A stretch of 64,000 nucleotides of DNA. Source: Kalmanozyma brasiliensis GHG001 (lineage: Eukaryota; Basidiomycota; Ustilaginomycetes; Ustilaginales). Under the pieces are notes generated by a model that was not told the origin of the DNA, did not search any database, and was given only the letters and a program-made list of their open reading frames with translations. The stretch is from assembly GCF_000497045.1 (NCBI RefSeq), contig NW_015961950.1:248001-312000 (forward strand), read 5' to 3'. Position 1 is the first letter of the stretch; each line of letters opens with the position of its first letter. Positions 29,767-38,588 of the stretch are shown here, piece by piece. The position numbers were made by a program, and so were the translations under genes.

Positions 29767-30290
29767 CGTGCTGATGCTCTCTATACCTGCGTGGAACGTG
29801 GACGGTAGTTGCTGGTGAAAGACTGGAGCGCAGAGAGCTGGAGTGTCGGTGAATGATTGAAAGGTCCCTTCACAGCCGCAGGTCCCATGCGTTCTCGTAG
29901 TCGAAAGGCGCGATTATCCGTGCTGAGGCTCGCCTGCGTGTGTTACTCGTCCGGAGATGAAGAAGATGTTCTTGAAGTGGGTGGTGATGAACGTCGTTGG
30001 CTTGTATGCAGTCTTCCATACTGTCACATGAAGCCAGTCTTCTTCCTCCACCTTGATGAAGGCTCGAAGCCTTGTCCAAAAAATGCGCAAACAACACTCC
30101 GCAGGACCCTTCGGCGCTGCGCCAAAACAACGTGTTTGGGATCACGTGCAGCCGAACTCCAACTTATCGATCTAACAATTGCGGAATTTCTCATCTTCAA
30201 CCATCAACCGCAGCTTGAGCTTTCATCACTATGCGCACAAGAATATGGTCTAGCGTCTACATTCGTTTGATTCCGTCGTTCGCACGTCAT
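29767..30290. other. Coiled-coil gene promoter / Drs2 3' flank
   Basis: Spacer between two minus-strand genes. No gene, repeat or convincing regulatory motif was seen. Confidence 0.5.
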
Positions 30291-33200
30291 CTACTGTCCA
30301 CTCGCCTTGGCAATCGTGGTATCGTACTTCCTGATCAGATCGGCGCTCCCCTCCGTCTGACTGAACGCAAACCCTCTTGTCCTCCTCATCCTCTGCACCG
30401 CCCTCACCTTGCGAATCGCCTTCTGGAACTGGTCCATCCTCGGCCTGTAGTCCTGCAGATTGTACTTCTGCACCTCCTGGACGATGTGGTAGCTCTCGGG
30501 GCGGTAGGTGCGTTTCCAGTACTTCCAGCAGAAGTCGCGCGCGAGGCAGATGGGCGGGATGACGAGCATGGCGAACCAGAAGTCGCTTAGTCCGTACAGT
30601 CGAGGGACGATGCCGTCGTACTCTTTCGAGAAGCCGAGTCGCGGCGCGATCAGCGCGTAGACGACAATGAAGCCGATGGTGAACACGAGCGATCCTGGAA
30701 TGGCCGCAAAGGTGTACTTGGTCCATACGTCCGAGATGAGCGCCGCCTTGCCGAGCACCGTCACCAGCACCACCATGAACAGCGTCGTGCCCCAGATCCA
30801 CGCGTAGCTCGCATAGCCGTACGACAGCTGCGGCGACCCCCAAAAGATGATCGTCGTGAAGAGGTACGCGATCAGACTGTGGAAGAACGCGTTGGCCGTC
30901 CACCCCCAGAATCGCTTCTTGTCAAAGTACACCTGGCCGTACAGCTGCGGGTATCGATCCAGCATTCGCGCCGACAGGAACTGATCGAAGACGCCGATCA
31001 CCAGTGGTGGGAGCACGGTGAAGATGACGTTGTAGAACGACAGCGTCCACGATTCGAACGCGACTTGACCGGAGAAGGAGTTCTGGAACGAGTACCAGAA
31101 GAGTGTCATGTACAGCGTGATGTTCTTGTAGAAGCTGTACAGGATCATCTTGCTCAATCGAGCGTACGACCAGCTTCCGTGGACGAGCAGCAGCTTGCGC
31201 AGGTAGCGGAATTGCGAGATGGCCACGTCGGCGGATCGAGCGGCCTGGAGGCCTTCGACACCGCTGATGCCGACACCAACGTGGGCGGCCTGAATCATGC
31301 TGACATCGTTGGCACCGTCTCCGATGGCAAGCAGCAGCGAGGACATGTTCTTCTTGACTAGCTTCACCACCAGCGCCTTCTGCAGCGGCGATACTCGACA
31401 GCAAATGACGGCTTTGCACGACACTGCCAGCTCCAAGAACACTTTGGAGAGTTCTTTCTCGAGGGCAAAGCTGAGCGACTTGCCGTCAATGACGAGCGCC
31501 ATCTCCTCTTGTTCCACGCCCGCCGTGTTGCGCTGGTTCTTGATGGCTTGCAGTCTCTTGTTGAGCACCTCACCGGTATCGTGCAGGTTCTCCTCGTTGA
31601 TGATGACCAGATTCATGGACTCGCTGATCAGCCTGCATGACAAGCCGATATTGATCGCCGTCTCCTGCCTGTCGCCCGTCAGCACCCAGATCTTGATGCC
31701 TGCCGATTGCAGCGTGTGGATGGTGTCTGGCACGCCGTCCTGCAGCTTGTCTTCGATGGCCGTCGCACCAAGCAGGAACAGGTTCTGCTCGATCATCTCG
31801 GCCGCTTTGTCCAGCGCCTCGCCTCGACCCTGAATGGTCGCAGCAGCTTGGTCATAGATCTTGGACCATTGTCGGTACTCTTGCTCGCTGACCTCGCGCA
31901 TGGCGATGCACAGGGTGCGCAGACCTTCCGTTGCGTAGTCTTCGAGGTGGATCATGGTCTGGTCCGTGAAAGGCTGGTTTTCGCTCAGACGAGCCAGAAT
32001 GACTGTGTCGGCACCCTTACAGTAGATCTTGATCTTGCCATCAGGGCATCGGACGACGGTGGACATGCGCTTTCTTGTCGAGTTGAACTCGCACACGTTG
32101 AGAATCTCCCACTCTTGCTGGGTGCCACGGATGTTGACAAAGACCGAGCGAGGTTTGCGGATGGTAAACTGGTAGCCGAGCGATTCGGCTCCGGCGACGA
32201 GCGCAGCTTCGTCCGGACTCGAGGCTTGGAAGATGACCTTGTCGCCCTTGCGCTCCGGGATGACCGTGTGGCAGACAGCAAGCAACGTGAGGAACTCATC
32301 GATCACAGCGCTGCTGCCATCATCGGGGGTGCGTCCATCCATGATGGCTTTCAATTCGTGCCATGTCCTCTGCCCGCCAATCTCTCTGCCGTCAGGACCG
32401 ATCTCGCCTGTGCCCTGCTTGCTCTCGTCAATGACATCGGTGAATGAGATGCCGCCGATACTCGCCATTTTGAACTCCATCTCGTTCCTGGTCAGCGTGC
32501 CCGTCTTGTCCGAGAAGATGTAGTCGATCTGGCCGAGCTCCTCTACCAGACTGCTAGTGCGGCAGAGCGCCGGCGTGTCGGTGGGCGCATAGTACATGTC
32601 GAGGTCCGAGTTGATGAGCATAGCCTGCTGGTACTTGACGACTTCGACAGTGACGATGAGCGAGATGGGGATCAAGTTGTTGTACGCGATGACGAAGGTG
32701 AGAATGTCCTCGATGAACTGCGTTGCTCTGCTCTTGCCCTCCTCGGCCAGCAAGAGATACTTCATCTCGGAAGCAAAGGCCGTGTTGCGGACGATGGCGC
32801 CGATGGAAGAAGCGATGGACAACGCGAGGAGTAGGATGAAGAGGTACAAGATGAGCACGTTGACCTGCTTCTCGACAGCGGTGCGTTTGATGGGTGTAGC
32901 GGTGGCGTTTCGCATGAGCTTGGTTTCGTGACCAGTGAAAACGACGATACCATACACCCATGGCGTGTTGCGCAGCTGTGCGCCTCTGAGCAACAGCTGC
33001 TCTGGACTGAGAGGAGCCTTGCGCATCGGTGTTCCGCTGAAGCCGGGTGTCGAGCTGAGCTGGATATTGAGTGTGGCATCAAAGGTGTATAGGCTGTTGT
33101 TGGGCTGTTCCGAGGTGAGGTTACCCCGAAGTGTCGAAGCTGCACCGGACGAAGTGAGCTTGGCCGTGTCAGGCGAAGCCTGCTTGATCTTGAGATTGGT

Positions 33201-34442
33201 TTCTCCGTCGAGATTTGCCGTTTCGATGTAGCAGAGGCCTTCTGGCTCAGAACTGGAGATGAGAACAAGATCGGCGGGGAAGAACTCGTTGTTCTCGACA
33301 CGAATGATGTCGCCAACACGGATGTGACGCCATCTCCGTGGCTCAAAGGAGCCGGTGCCAGCTTCGAGGACGTGGCTGATTCGCGCGTTGAGCTCTGAAT
33401 CGGACTGATGCCTCTTGATGTCCTCCTTGATCTCTTTGAAAGCGGAAGCGAGCAGTACGAGCGCCAGCGGCACGATGGTGGTGTATCGATTTGTCGGCGA
33501 CACGCCCGGGATCTGCTGAATGCAAGCGGTGAAGAGGAAGAAGACGTTGGCGTACTTGCTGAACTGTTCGACGAGGAACTTGGGGACAAATGTGAGGATG
33601 TTGTACTTGGAGGTGCTGACGTAGTTGTCCAAGAAGTCGCTCTTGTCGTTGGCGAGCGGGTCGTTGAGTTGGATGATGCGATCGCCTGAACGCTTTTCCT
33701 GCTGTCTGCGACGACGGAGCACAGTGCTGGCCTCAGCTTTAGCGGCCCTCATGCTCCTTTTGAGACTGTCCATGAGACCGTCGCGTGGTGGCTTGCGCCT
33801 GGATCCCGGGGTGAGACCTGCTCCCCGGGACCCTGACTGTCCGTAACCGGAAGCGCCAGCGGATGCCGTACCAGATGAACCAGCATAGGGCAGGTACTTG
33901 GTGTCATCCATAGGTGAAAGCTCATCGTCGGCTTCTATGCTCTTGAAGCCACCCTTTGCTGCGTAGGTATCAGCGAATGGACCATCATTCGAGTAGCCTC
34001 TCTGCTGGTAGCCTGCGGGAGCCTGTGCGCTGGCGGCCAATGGCAGACCGGACTCCATGCTGCCTTGGTTGTGGGAGCCAAAGTTGGGCCTGGGAGCGTC
34101 GAGACCCATGGCAGTATCATGGTGGTCGAAGGAAGCGGTGGACGCGAATGGGTCGGTAGCGTAGCGCGTGGAAGAGGTGGGCGGATATGGCTGGTTGCGA
34201 GATGAAGCTGGGGCGCTGTGAGCACCCGCGTAATCGTCGAAGTCGTCGCCCATCAGGTCGGCATCGTCTGCATCGACAAGTACATGCGACGGACCAGAGG
34301 CAGATGCATGCGAGCTGTGATTGACGCCAAAGGGATCTTGAGAGTGGTCGAAGTCGGCGAAGGGATCGTGTTGGACGGGTTGTCGAGCACTCCTTTGCTG
34401 GCCGGCAGACGAGCCGACGAAATCGTCAAAGTCGTCATTCAT
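30291..34442 (-). CDS. DRS2: P4-ATPase phospholipid flippase Drs2
   Basis: Flips phosphatidylserine/ethanolamine to the cytosolic leaflet of trans-Golgi and endosomal membranes; partners with a Cdc50-type subunit, not present here. One exon, 1,383 residues. The first TM pair is in the FLVEQFSKYANVFFLFTACI region, typical of Drs2. The TM4 flippase motif NNLIPISLIVTVEVVKYQQA is present. The phosphorylated aspartate is in DKTGTLTRNEMEF near residue 644; the nucleotide-binding domain has KGADTVI; the hinge is GDGANDVSMIQAAHVGVGIS. The C-terminal tail has VQRMRRTRGFAFSQTEG, the GIM-like/autoinhibitory element of Drs2, which separates it from Dnf and Neo1. The N-terminal tail (~240 residues) is disordered and acidic, with three DPF motifs (26-28, 36-38, 97-99) and two DDFDD repeats (3-7, 66-70). 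Confidence 0.96.
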   Translation of the reverse strand: MNDDFDDFVGSSAGQQRSARQPVQHDPFADFDHSQDPFGVNHSSHASASGPSHVLVDADDADLMGDDFDDYAGAHSAPASSRNQPYPPTSSTRYATDPFASTASFDHHDTAMGLDAPRPNFGSHNQGSMESGLPLAASAQAPAGYQQRGYSNDGPFADTYAAKGGFKSIEADDELSPMDDTKYLPYAGSSGTASAGASGYGQSGSRGAGLTPGSRRKPPRDGLMDSLKRSMRAAKAEASTVLRRRRQQEKRSGDRIIQLNDPLANDKSDFLDNYVSTSKYNILTFVPKFLVEQFSKYANVFFLFTACIQQIPGVSPTNRYTTIVPLALVLLASAFKEIKEDIKRHQSDSELNARISHVLEAGTGSFEPRRWRHIRVGDIIRVENNEFFPADLVLISSSEPEGLCYIETANLDGETNLKIKQASPDTAKLTSSGAASTLRGNLTSEQPNNSLYTFDATLNIQLSSTPGFSGTPMRKAPLSPEQLLLRGAQLRNTPWVYGIVVFTGHETKLMRNATATPIKRTAVEKQVNVLILYLFILLLALSIASSIGAIVRNTAFASEMKYLLLAEEGKSRATQFIEDILTFVIAYNNLIPISLIVTVEVVKYQQAMLINSDLDMYYAPTDTPALCRTSSLVEELGQIDYIFSDKTGTLTRNEMEFKMASIGGISFTDVIDESKQGTGEIGPDGREIGGQRTWHELKAIMDGRTPDDGSSAVIDEFLTLLAVCHTVIPERKGDKVIFQASSPDEAALVAGAESLGYQFTIRKPRSVFVNIRGTQQEWEILNVCEFNSTRKRMSTVVRCPDGKIKIYCKGADTVILARLSENQPFTDQTMIHLEDYATEGLRTLCIAMREVSEQEYRQWSKIYDQAAATIQGRGEALDKAAEMIEQNLFLLGATAIEDKLQDGVPDTIHTLQSAGIKIWVLTGDRQETAINIGLSCRLISESMNLVIINEENLHDTGEVLNKRLQAIKNQRNTAGVEQEEMALVIDGKSLSFALEKELSKVFLELAVSCKAVICCRVSPLQKALVVKLVKKNMSSLLLAIGDGANDVSMIQAAHVGVGISGVEGLQAARSADVAISQFRYLRKLLLVHGSWSYARLSKMILYSFYKNITLYMTLFWYSFQNSFSGQVAFESWTLSFYNVIFTVLPPLVIGVFDQFLSARMLDRYPQLYGQVYFDKKRFWGWTANAFFHSLIAYLFTTIIFWGSPQLSYGYASYAWIWGTTLFMVVLVTVLGKAALISDVWTKYTFAAIPGSLVFTIGFIVVYALIAPRLGFSKEYDGIVPRLYGLSDFWFAMLVIPPICLARDFCWKYWKRTYRPESYHIVQEVQKYNLQDYRPRMDQFQKAIRKVRAVQRMRRTRGFAFSQTEGSADLIRKYDTTIAKASGQ

Positions 34443-35019
34443 AGTAGCGAATGCTCGTGAGAGGTGCTTGGCTGCAAGTCTATTGTTGCGTCAAGCGCAA
34501 GGGATCCAAGGGGTCCCAGCGCGGCCGAGAGGAGAGCGGAGCAGCTGCACCGAGCAAAGGCTATGACGCTACGAGCGCGCCCTGCTTGATGCGTATATTC
34601 GCAGGTCAACAGCGCACCGCAGTAGACGATGCGACGAAAGATTCGCCTTCGAGGTGTTCCGGGCGCTTGCCGGACAGGATGGTGATATGGAAGCCAAGAA
34701 GAAGAAGTTATGGTGCGCACCGAAACGCGCTTTGTTTCGCAAGAAGGGTCCGACCGAGTCCAGCTCGGGACAGCACAGCACAGCACAGAGCACGTCGACT
34801 GAGCACAGCCTAAAAAAGGCCCGCTCTGAGACATCACATCTGCAGCCCTGTCAAGCGCGCTCCGAATTTTTACAAACTGTTACACCGCCATTTTGCTAGG
34901 GTTTGTGATTTGCGGGACTCGGCGCAGCATGCAGGGGCCATTCCGCTCGACTTCTTCCTGCTTCTTAACCACCTACGCTGTTTCATGTCGATGCAGCTGT
35001 CCTGACTTCGTGTCATACG
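34443..35019. other. Divergent promoter of Drs2 and the pinin-domain gene
   Basis: Head-to-head spacer. It contains a CAGCA microsatellite (CAGCACAGCACAGCACAGAG and adjoining bases, 34771-34793) and a TAGGGTTT telobox-like octamer at 34897-34904, about 116 bases before the pinin-type start. No gene is supported. Confidence 0.55.
34771..34793. repeat. Short CAGCA microsatellite
   Basis: About four imperfect copies of a CAGCA/CACAG unit in a non-coding region. Ordinary simple-sequence repeat. Confidence 0.7.
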
Positions 35020-35916
35020 ATGGTGGACATGGAGGAGGAGCGCACTCGCTCGCCCGAGGCAGGACCCTCCTCGCCGTCACGGCGGTCCTCGACGCATAGC
35101 GAAGCGGCACCCGATGCCAACCGACCGGACCCCATCGAACCAGAACGTAGCCCCTCACGCAACCCACATCGCTCTCCGACCCCGCACTCGCATCCCAACA
35201 CAAGCCCATCCCACTCTCGCACAGCGTCTCGCAGCCCTTCTGCCGCAAGACGAGGCTCGAAGCGCAACAGCACCTTCTCGCCTGTCCCCGAGGAGCCTGT
35301 CCACTTCGACAACAGGGACCCTCCGTCCAAGCGCCCACGCCCACCTGCAGACCCAGACACTAAACGTCGCGGCCAGCGTCTGTTCGGCGTACTCAATTCA
35401 ACCCTGACGCAGTTCAAGCGCGAGTCTCAGACGGACCGTGCTGCCTCCGTCGCAGCAAAGCGAGCCCAGATCGAGGCGCGACTAGCGACCAAGGCCAAGG
35501 AGGAGGACAAGGTCATCGATGCCGTCCAGCGTCGAAGAGCGCTCGTGTGGGAAGCGAGGGCGTTGGCGGAGCAGATTGTCGAGGGAGATGTACAGGCAAA
35601 GACGATGAGAGGGCTCAAAAGAAGGATGGCTAGCTTTTTGTATACTCCTGCTGTGCAGCCGAGAAGGACAAGAGCAAGGCTGGCAGAGGATATCCCGTCT
35701 TCAACCGGCCCAATGGCAAAGGTCGATGATAGGGAGGGCAATTATGCGCTTTACTTTTTGCCAGGCAAGACTCTGCCGGAGCAGGAAGACAGGCTGAACG
35801 AGCAGGAGGATGATGTCGATGAACGCATCGACCGCTTTGACGACGACTGGGTTGCGGAAAGGAGTCGTCTGATGGAGCAGTTGGAGGAGATCAAGGCCAA
35901 GATCCGGGAGGTCTGA
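35020..35916 (+). CDS. Pinin/SDK/MemA-domain protein
   Basis: A single-exon protein of 298 residues starting MVDMEEERTRSPEAG; a second in-frame ATG three codons later is equally usable. Residues 1-110 are Ser/Pro/Arg-rich (SRSPS, RSPTP), like RS-type splicing factors. Residues ~115-245 match the pinin domain, with RLFGVLNSTLTQFKRES at 120-136 followed by a charged helical segment (AAKRAQIEARLATKAKEED). The C-terminus is acidic and coiled-coil-like (EQEDRLNEQEDDVDERIDRF). In animals pinin is an exon-junction and splicing-associated nuclear protein. A nuclear RNA-processing role is the reasonable inference for this fungal homologue. Confidence 0.85.
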   Translation: MVDMEEERTRSPEAGPSSPSRRSSTHSEAAPDANRPDPIEPERSPSRNPHRSPTPHSHPNTSPSHSRTASRSPSAARRGSKRNSTFSPVPEEPVHFDNRDPPSKRPRPPADPDTKRRGQRLFGVLNSTLTQFKRESQTDRAASVAAKRAQIEARLATKAKEEDKVIDAVQRRRALVWEARALAEQIVEGDVQAKTMRGLKRRMASFLYTPAVQPRRTRARLAEDIPSSTGPMAKVDDREGNYALYFLPGKTLPEQEDRLNEQEDDVDERIDRFDDDWVAERSRLMEQLEEIKAKIREV

Positions 35917-36117
35917 AAGCGAGCGATTTATACCCATGTCGGCGCAGCTAGGCCGCTGACGATGTTCTTGTACGAGCAACTATAATTCTAGCAAAGCACG
36001 CAAAGCAGTCACGCACAGGTCGGTCAGACGAGACGAGGGTCCCCTTGTGTGAGAGATAAAGCATGGGTATCATACGAAACACAAGAACAAGTCCTGACTA
36101 TGGTCCGGCGTACACTC

Positions 36118-37932
36118 TCAGTATCCCGAAGGCTTGGCCTGCGGGAAGCCGAAAGGCGGCGCTTGCCCTTGCCCCTGCTGCTCGCCGTATTGGCCGTATC
36201 CACCCTGCCCCTGTCCAGCTCCTCCAAAATGAGGATTGGGCATGGCAAATCCTCCCGCGCCGGGCACAAACCCGCCTCCACCCGGAGCAGGATAGCTCGA
36301 CCCTCCGCCCGGCTGCATATCGCGTTGACCGTACTGCGGCTGGTTCTGGTATGGGTTTGGGTACGGTGGTGGTGCGCCCTGAGGAGCTCCGTACGGCGGG
36401 TAGCTGGTGTTCTGTGGAGCAGATGGGTAGCCAGCGGTGGGGGGCGGGCCGTACGACGACTGCGGAGGAGGATATGGCTGCTGTTGCTGATATCCACCTG
36501 GCTGAGGGTACCCACCTTGAGGCTGGGGAGGACCCCCAGCCGGGTACGATGGCTGATGGGAGTATCCGCTCAAGCCAGCATCCGCGCCTTGTGGCGGCAA
36601 AGCACCTCCTGCGCTAGGCAGTGGAGTCGCTCCGTTCAACGCTGCATCCCTCTCCCTCTTGAACGTCTCCATCTGACCCCTGAACCTCTGCTCCTTCTCG
36701 CGCTTCTCGAGCTCCTTCTTCTCCCGCCTCCTCTTGGCTGTCCGACTCCAGCTGCTACTCTGCTCGTTCTCGTCGCTGGCATCGTACGACGTGTCGATCG
36801 GTCCCAGCAGCAGCTTGAGGCAGTACAGCTCGGGCGTGAGCTCGATTCCTGTGCTCTTCTTGACCTGTTTTGACTCGACCGCGATATCCGAGCAGACGTC
36901 GATGAGGTCTCCTACAGTGGGGTCGTTGTCGATGGAATCGAGCCATTCCTGCGCCTCTCGATCGTTGCCAACAGCAGCAATCTGGAACGAGATCGCGTCT
37001 TCGCCGTATCGAGTCGAGGCCAGCGTGCGTTTGGCGCTTTGAAGCACACGCACGATCTTGTTGTTGCTTTCAGCCGAACCTGTGGGACGACCATCGGTGA
37101 TGATGAGTACGAAAGCGGGCTTCTGCAGTCGACCCTGGGTAGCAGGCGAGAGCACAAGGGGCTGAAGAATCTTGGCTTCGAGAGAGGAGCCCATGGGAGT
37201 GGATCGACCGTCGTATGCACAGCGAGAGGTGAGCTGGTCTGCTTCGGCGACGTTGTGGATGCGTTGCTGCGCGGGTGCGTTCATCCAGGCGACTTCCATT
37301 CCGTCCGGGTCAAAGCGAGCTGCTGCGTCGGCGGCGCGTTTGAGGATGCCAGCCAGAGAGTCTCGTCTGCGAGTGCCCTCAGATCGCATGGAGGCAGAGT
37401 CGTCGAGCAAGAACATGACGTCGAAGAGTGCCAATTTGACCAGATCCTGAGCGAGATACGGCGGAAGCTGCCAAGAGTCTGCGCACTGTTGCAGCGCACC
37501 GGAGCTGGCAATGTGCTGAGCGATGCGGGCGACATCAGCAAACGTGTAGAACGGGTAGAGGTACTGGTCCATGACACATGCAGCAAGCAAGCTGGCAATG
37601 TGCTTCCAGTCACGCAGCGATTCCCAGCCCAGGTTGGGGTTGTTGGCAGCGACCGCTGCAGGATTGGCGTTGGGGTTGGGAGGTCGGTTCTGCTGCTGTT
37701 GATGGTGATGAGCAGCGTAGGCTGCACCGGCAGCGGCGACAGCTGCACCACCCACTGCAGCTCCGCCCCACGAAGAGGCGTGCGAGCTGTGACCCGAGGA
37801 CATGGGAGGAGCGGCGGCGATGGGTTGGTAAGGAACTTGGTGTTGTTGGTTCTTCTTGGAAGCCTTGTAGAGCATATAAGCTGTCACGCCGACAGCGAGA
37901 CCTGCGAGTACGAGCTTCTTATTGAATCCCAT
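36118..37932 (-). CDS. Membrane-anchored VWA-domain protein with Pro/Gly/Gln/Tyr tail
   Basis: 604 residues from the ATG at 37932 (MGFNKKLVLAGLAVGVTAYM). An N-terminal anchor helix (~5-23) is followed by a low-complexity His/Gln/Asn linker. A von Willebrand A domain covers roughly 165-390, with MIDAS DDSASM (DxSxS) at ~176-181, DGRSTPMGSSLEAK supplying the conserved Thr, and ITDGRPTGS supplying the Asp. A charged coiled segment (RRREKKELEKREKEQRF) leads to a ~170-residue tail built from PG, PQ, GGY and PPY units. The frame remains open upstream to an ATG at 38031, but a TATATAA at 38040-38046 (minus strand) lies only 9 bases before that ATG, so transcription should start downstream of it and the 37932 start is preferred. 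Function unknown. Confidence 0.82.
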   Translation of the reverse strand: MGFNKKLVLAGLAVGVTAYMLYKASKKNQQHQVPYQPIAAAPPMSSGHSSHASSWGGAAVGGAAVAAAGAAYAAHHHQQQQNRPPNPNANPAAVAANNPNLGWESLRDWKHIASLLAACVMDQYLYPFYTFADVARIAQHIASSGALQQCADSWQLPPYLAQDLVKLALFDVMFLLDDSASMRSEGTRRRDSLAGILKRAADAAARFDPDGMEVAWMNAPAQQRIHNVAEADQLTSRCAYDGRSTPMGSSLEAKILQPLVLSPATQGRLQKPAFVLIITDGRPTGSAESNNKIVRVLQSAKRTLASTRYGEDAISFQIAAVGNDREAQEWLDSIDNDPTVGDLIDVCSDIAVESKQVKKSTGIELTPELYCLKLLLGPIDTSYDASDENEQSSSWSRTAKRRREKKELEKREKEQRFRGQMETFKRERDAALNGATPLPSAGGALPPQGADAGLSGYSHQPSYPAGGPPQPQGGYPQPGGYQQQQPYPPPQSSYGPPPTAGYPSAPQNTSYPPYGAPQGAPPPYPNPYQNQPQYGQRDMQPGGGSSYPAPGGGGFVPGAGGFAMPNPHFGGAGQGQGGYGQYGEQQGQGQAPPFGFPQAKPSGY

Positions 37933-38588
37933 GACCTGGCGAAGAGGAAGGCCAAAGCGGTGTTTTGACGGTTCCTGCTGGATGATAGCAGCGAGGATTT
38001 CTGGAACAATGAACAAGGCTGTGGGACCCATTGTCTGTGTTATATACCCACTGCACTGAGCCTCGTGTAAAGTGCTCCACAACGACGTCACTTCACGCGC
38101 TCTGCAGCCTTAAAGAAAGGCGGTGCAACACGGGCCACTTTTGGAAGCAAGGCTGTGTGTGCCATTCAGGAACGCCTCTTTTTTGTTCTTAAGAACCGAG
38201 GCGCATGCTGCTTTGGTCTTCAGATACGCAGGGCAGAATGAATCGCTTAGCATTGAGCCGAAAGTTGTGCGCATCAACAGAGGCTGATCACTCGGCTTCC
38301 CATTGTCCAGCAGCAAGTGTTCGGCCCAAGTCGTCCCGAAACACGAAAAGGCGGGTCCAGACCATGGAATGAGGCGTTCACAGTCGCTCCGCCGCTGATA
38401 TGACTGAATGTGAGCACGTGCAAGAGAGCATCGTTCAAGTACACAGTCTGGTCAAGAGGAGTCTGTTCATGATGGTGTTGCTTGTAATGATTGCTTCTTT
38501 GCAGTACACGAGGTGGCCTCAGCGATGCTGACGATGCATTGATGCCCGCTAAAGTAGCGAGGAAAGCGAGAGCGAATGAAAACCGCCT
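37933..38588. other. VWA gene promoter / Kap104 3' flank
   Basis: Spacer between two minus-strand genes. The TATA-like box at 38040-38046 is the only element I can support. Confidence 0.5.
38040..38046 (-). promoter_or_regulatory. TATA box candidate of the VWA gene
   Basis: TATATAA on the minus strand, 108 bases before the preferred start at 37932. Its position argues against the alternative start at 38031. Confidence 0.45.

Noticed and set aside
34897..34904. TAGGGTTT octamer as a telomere remnant
   Set aside because: Only one copy, no tandem array; at most a telobox-type promoter site.
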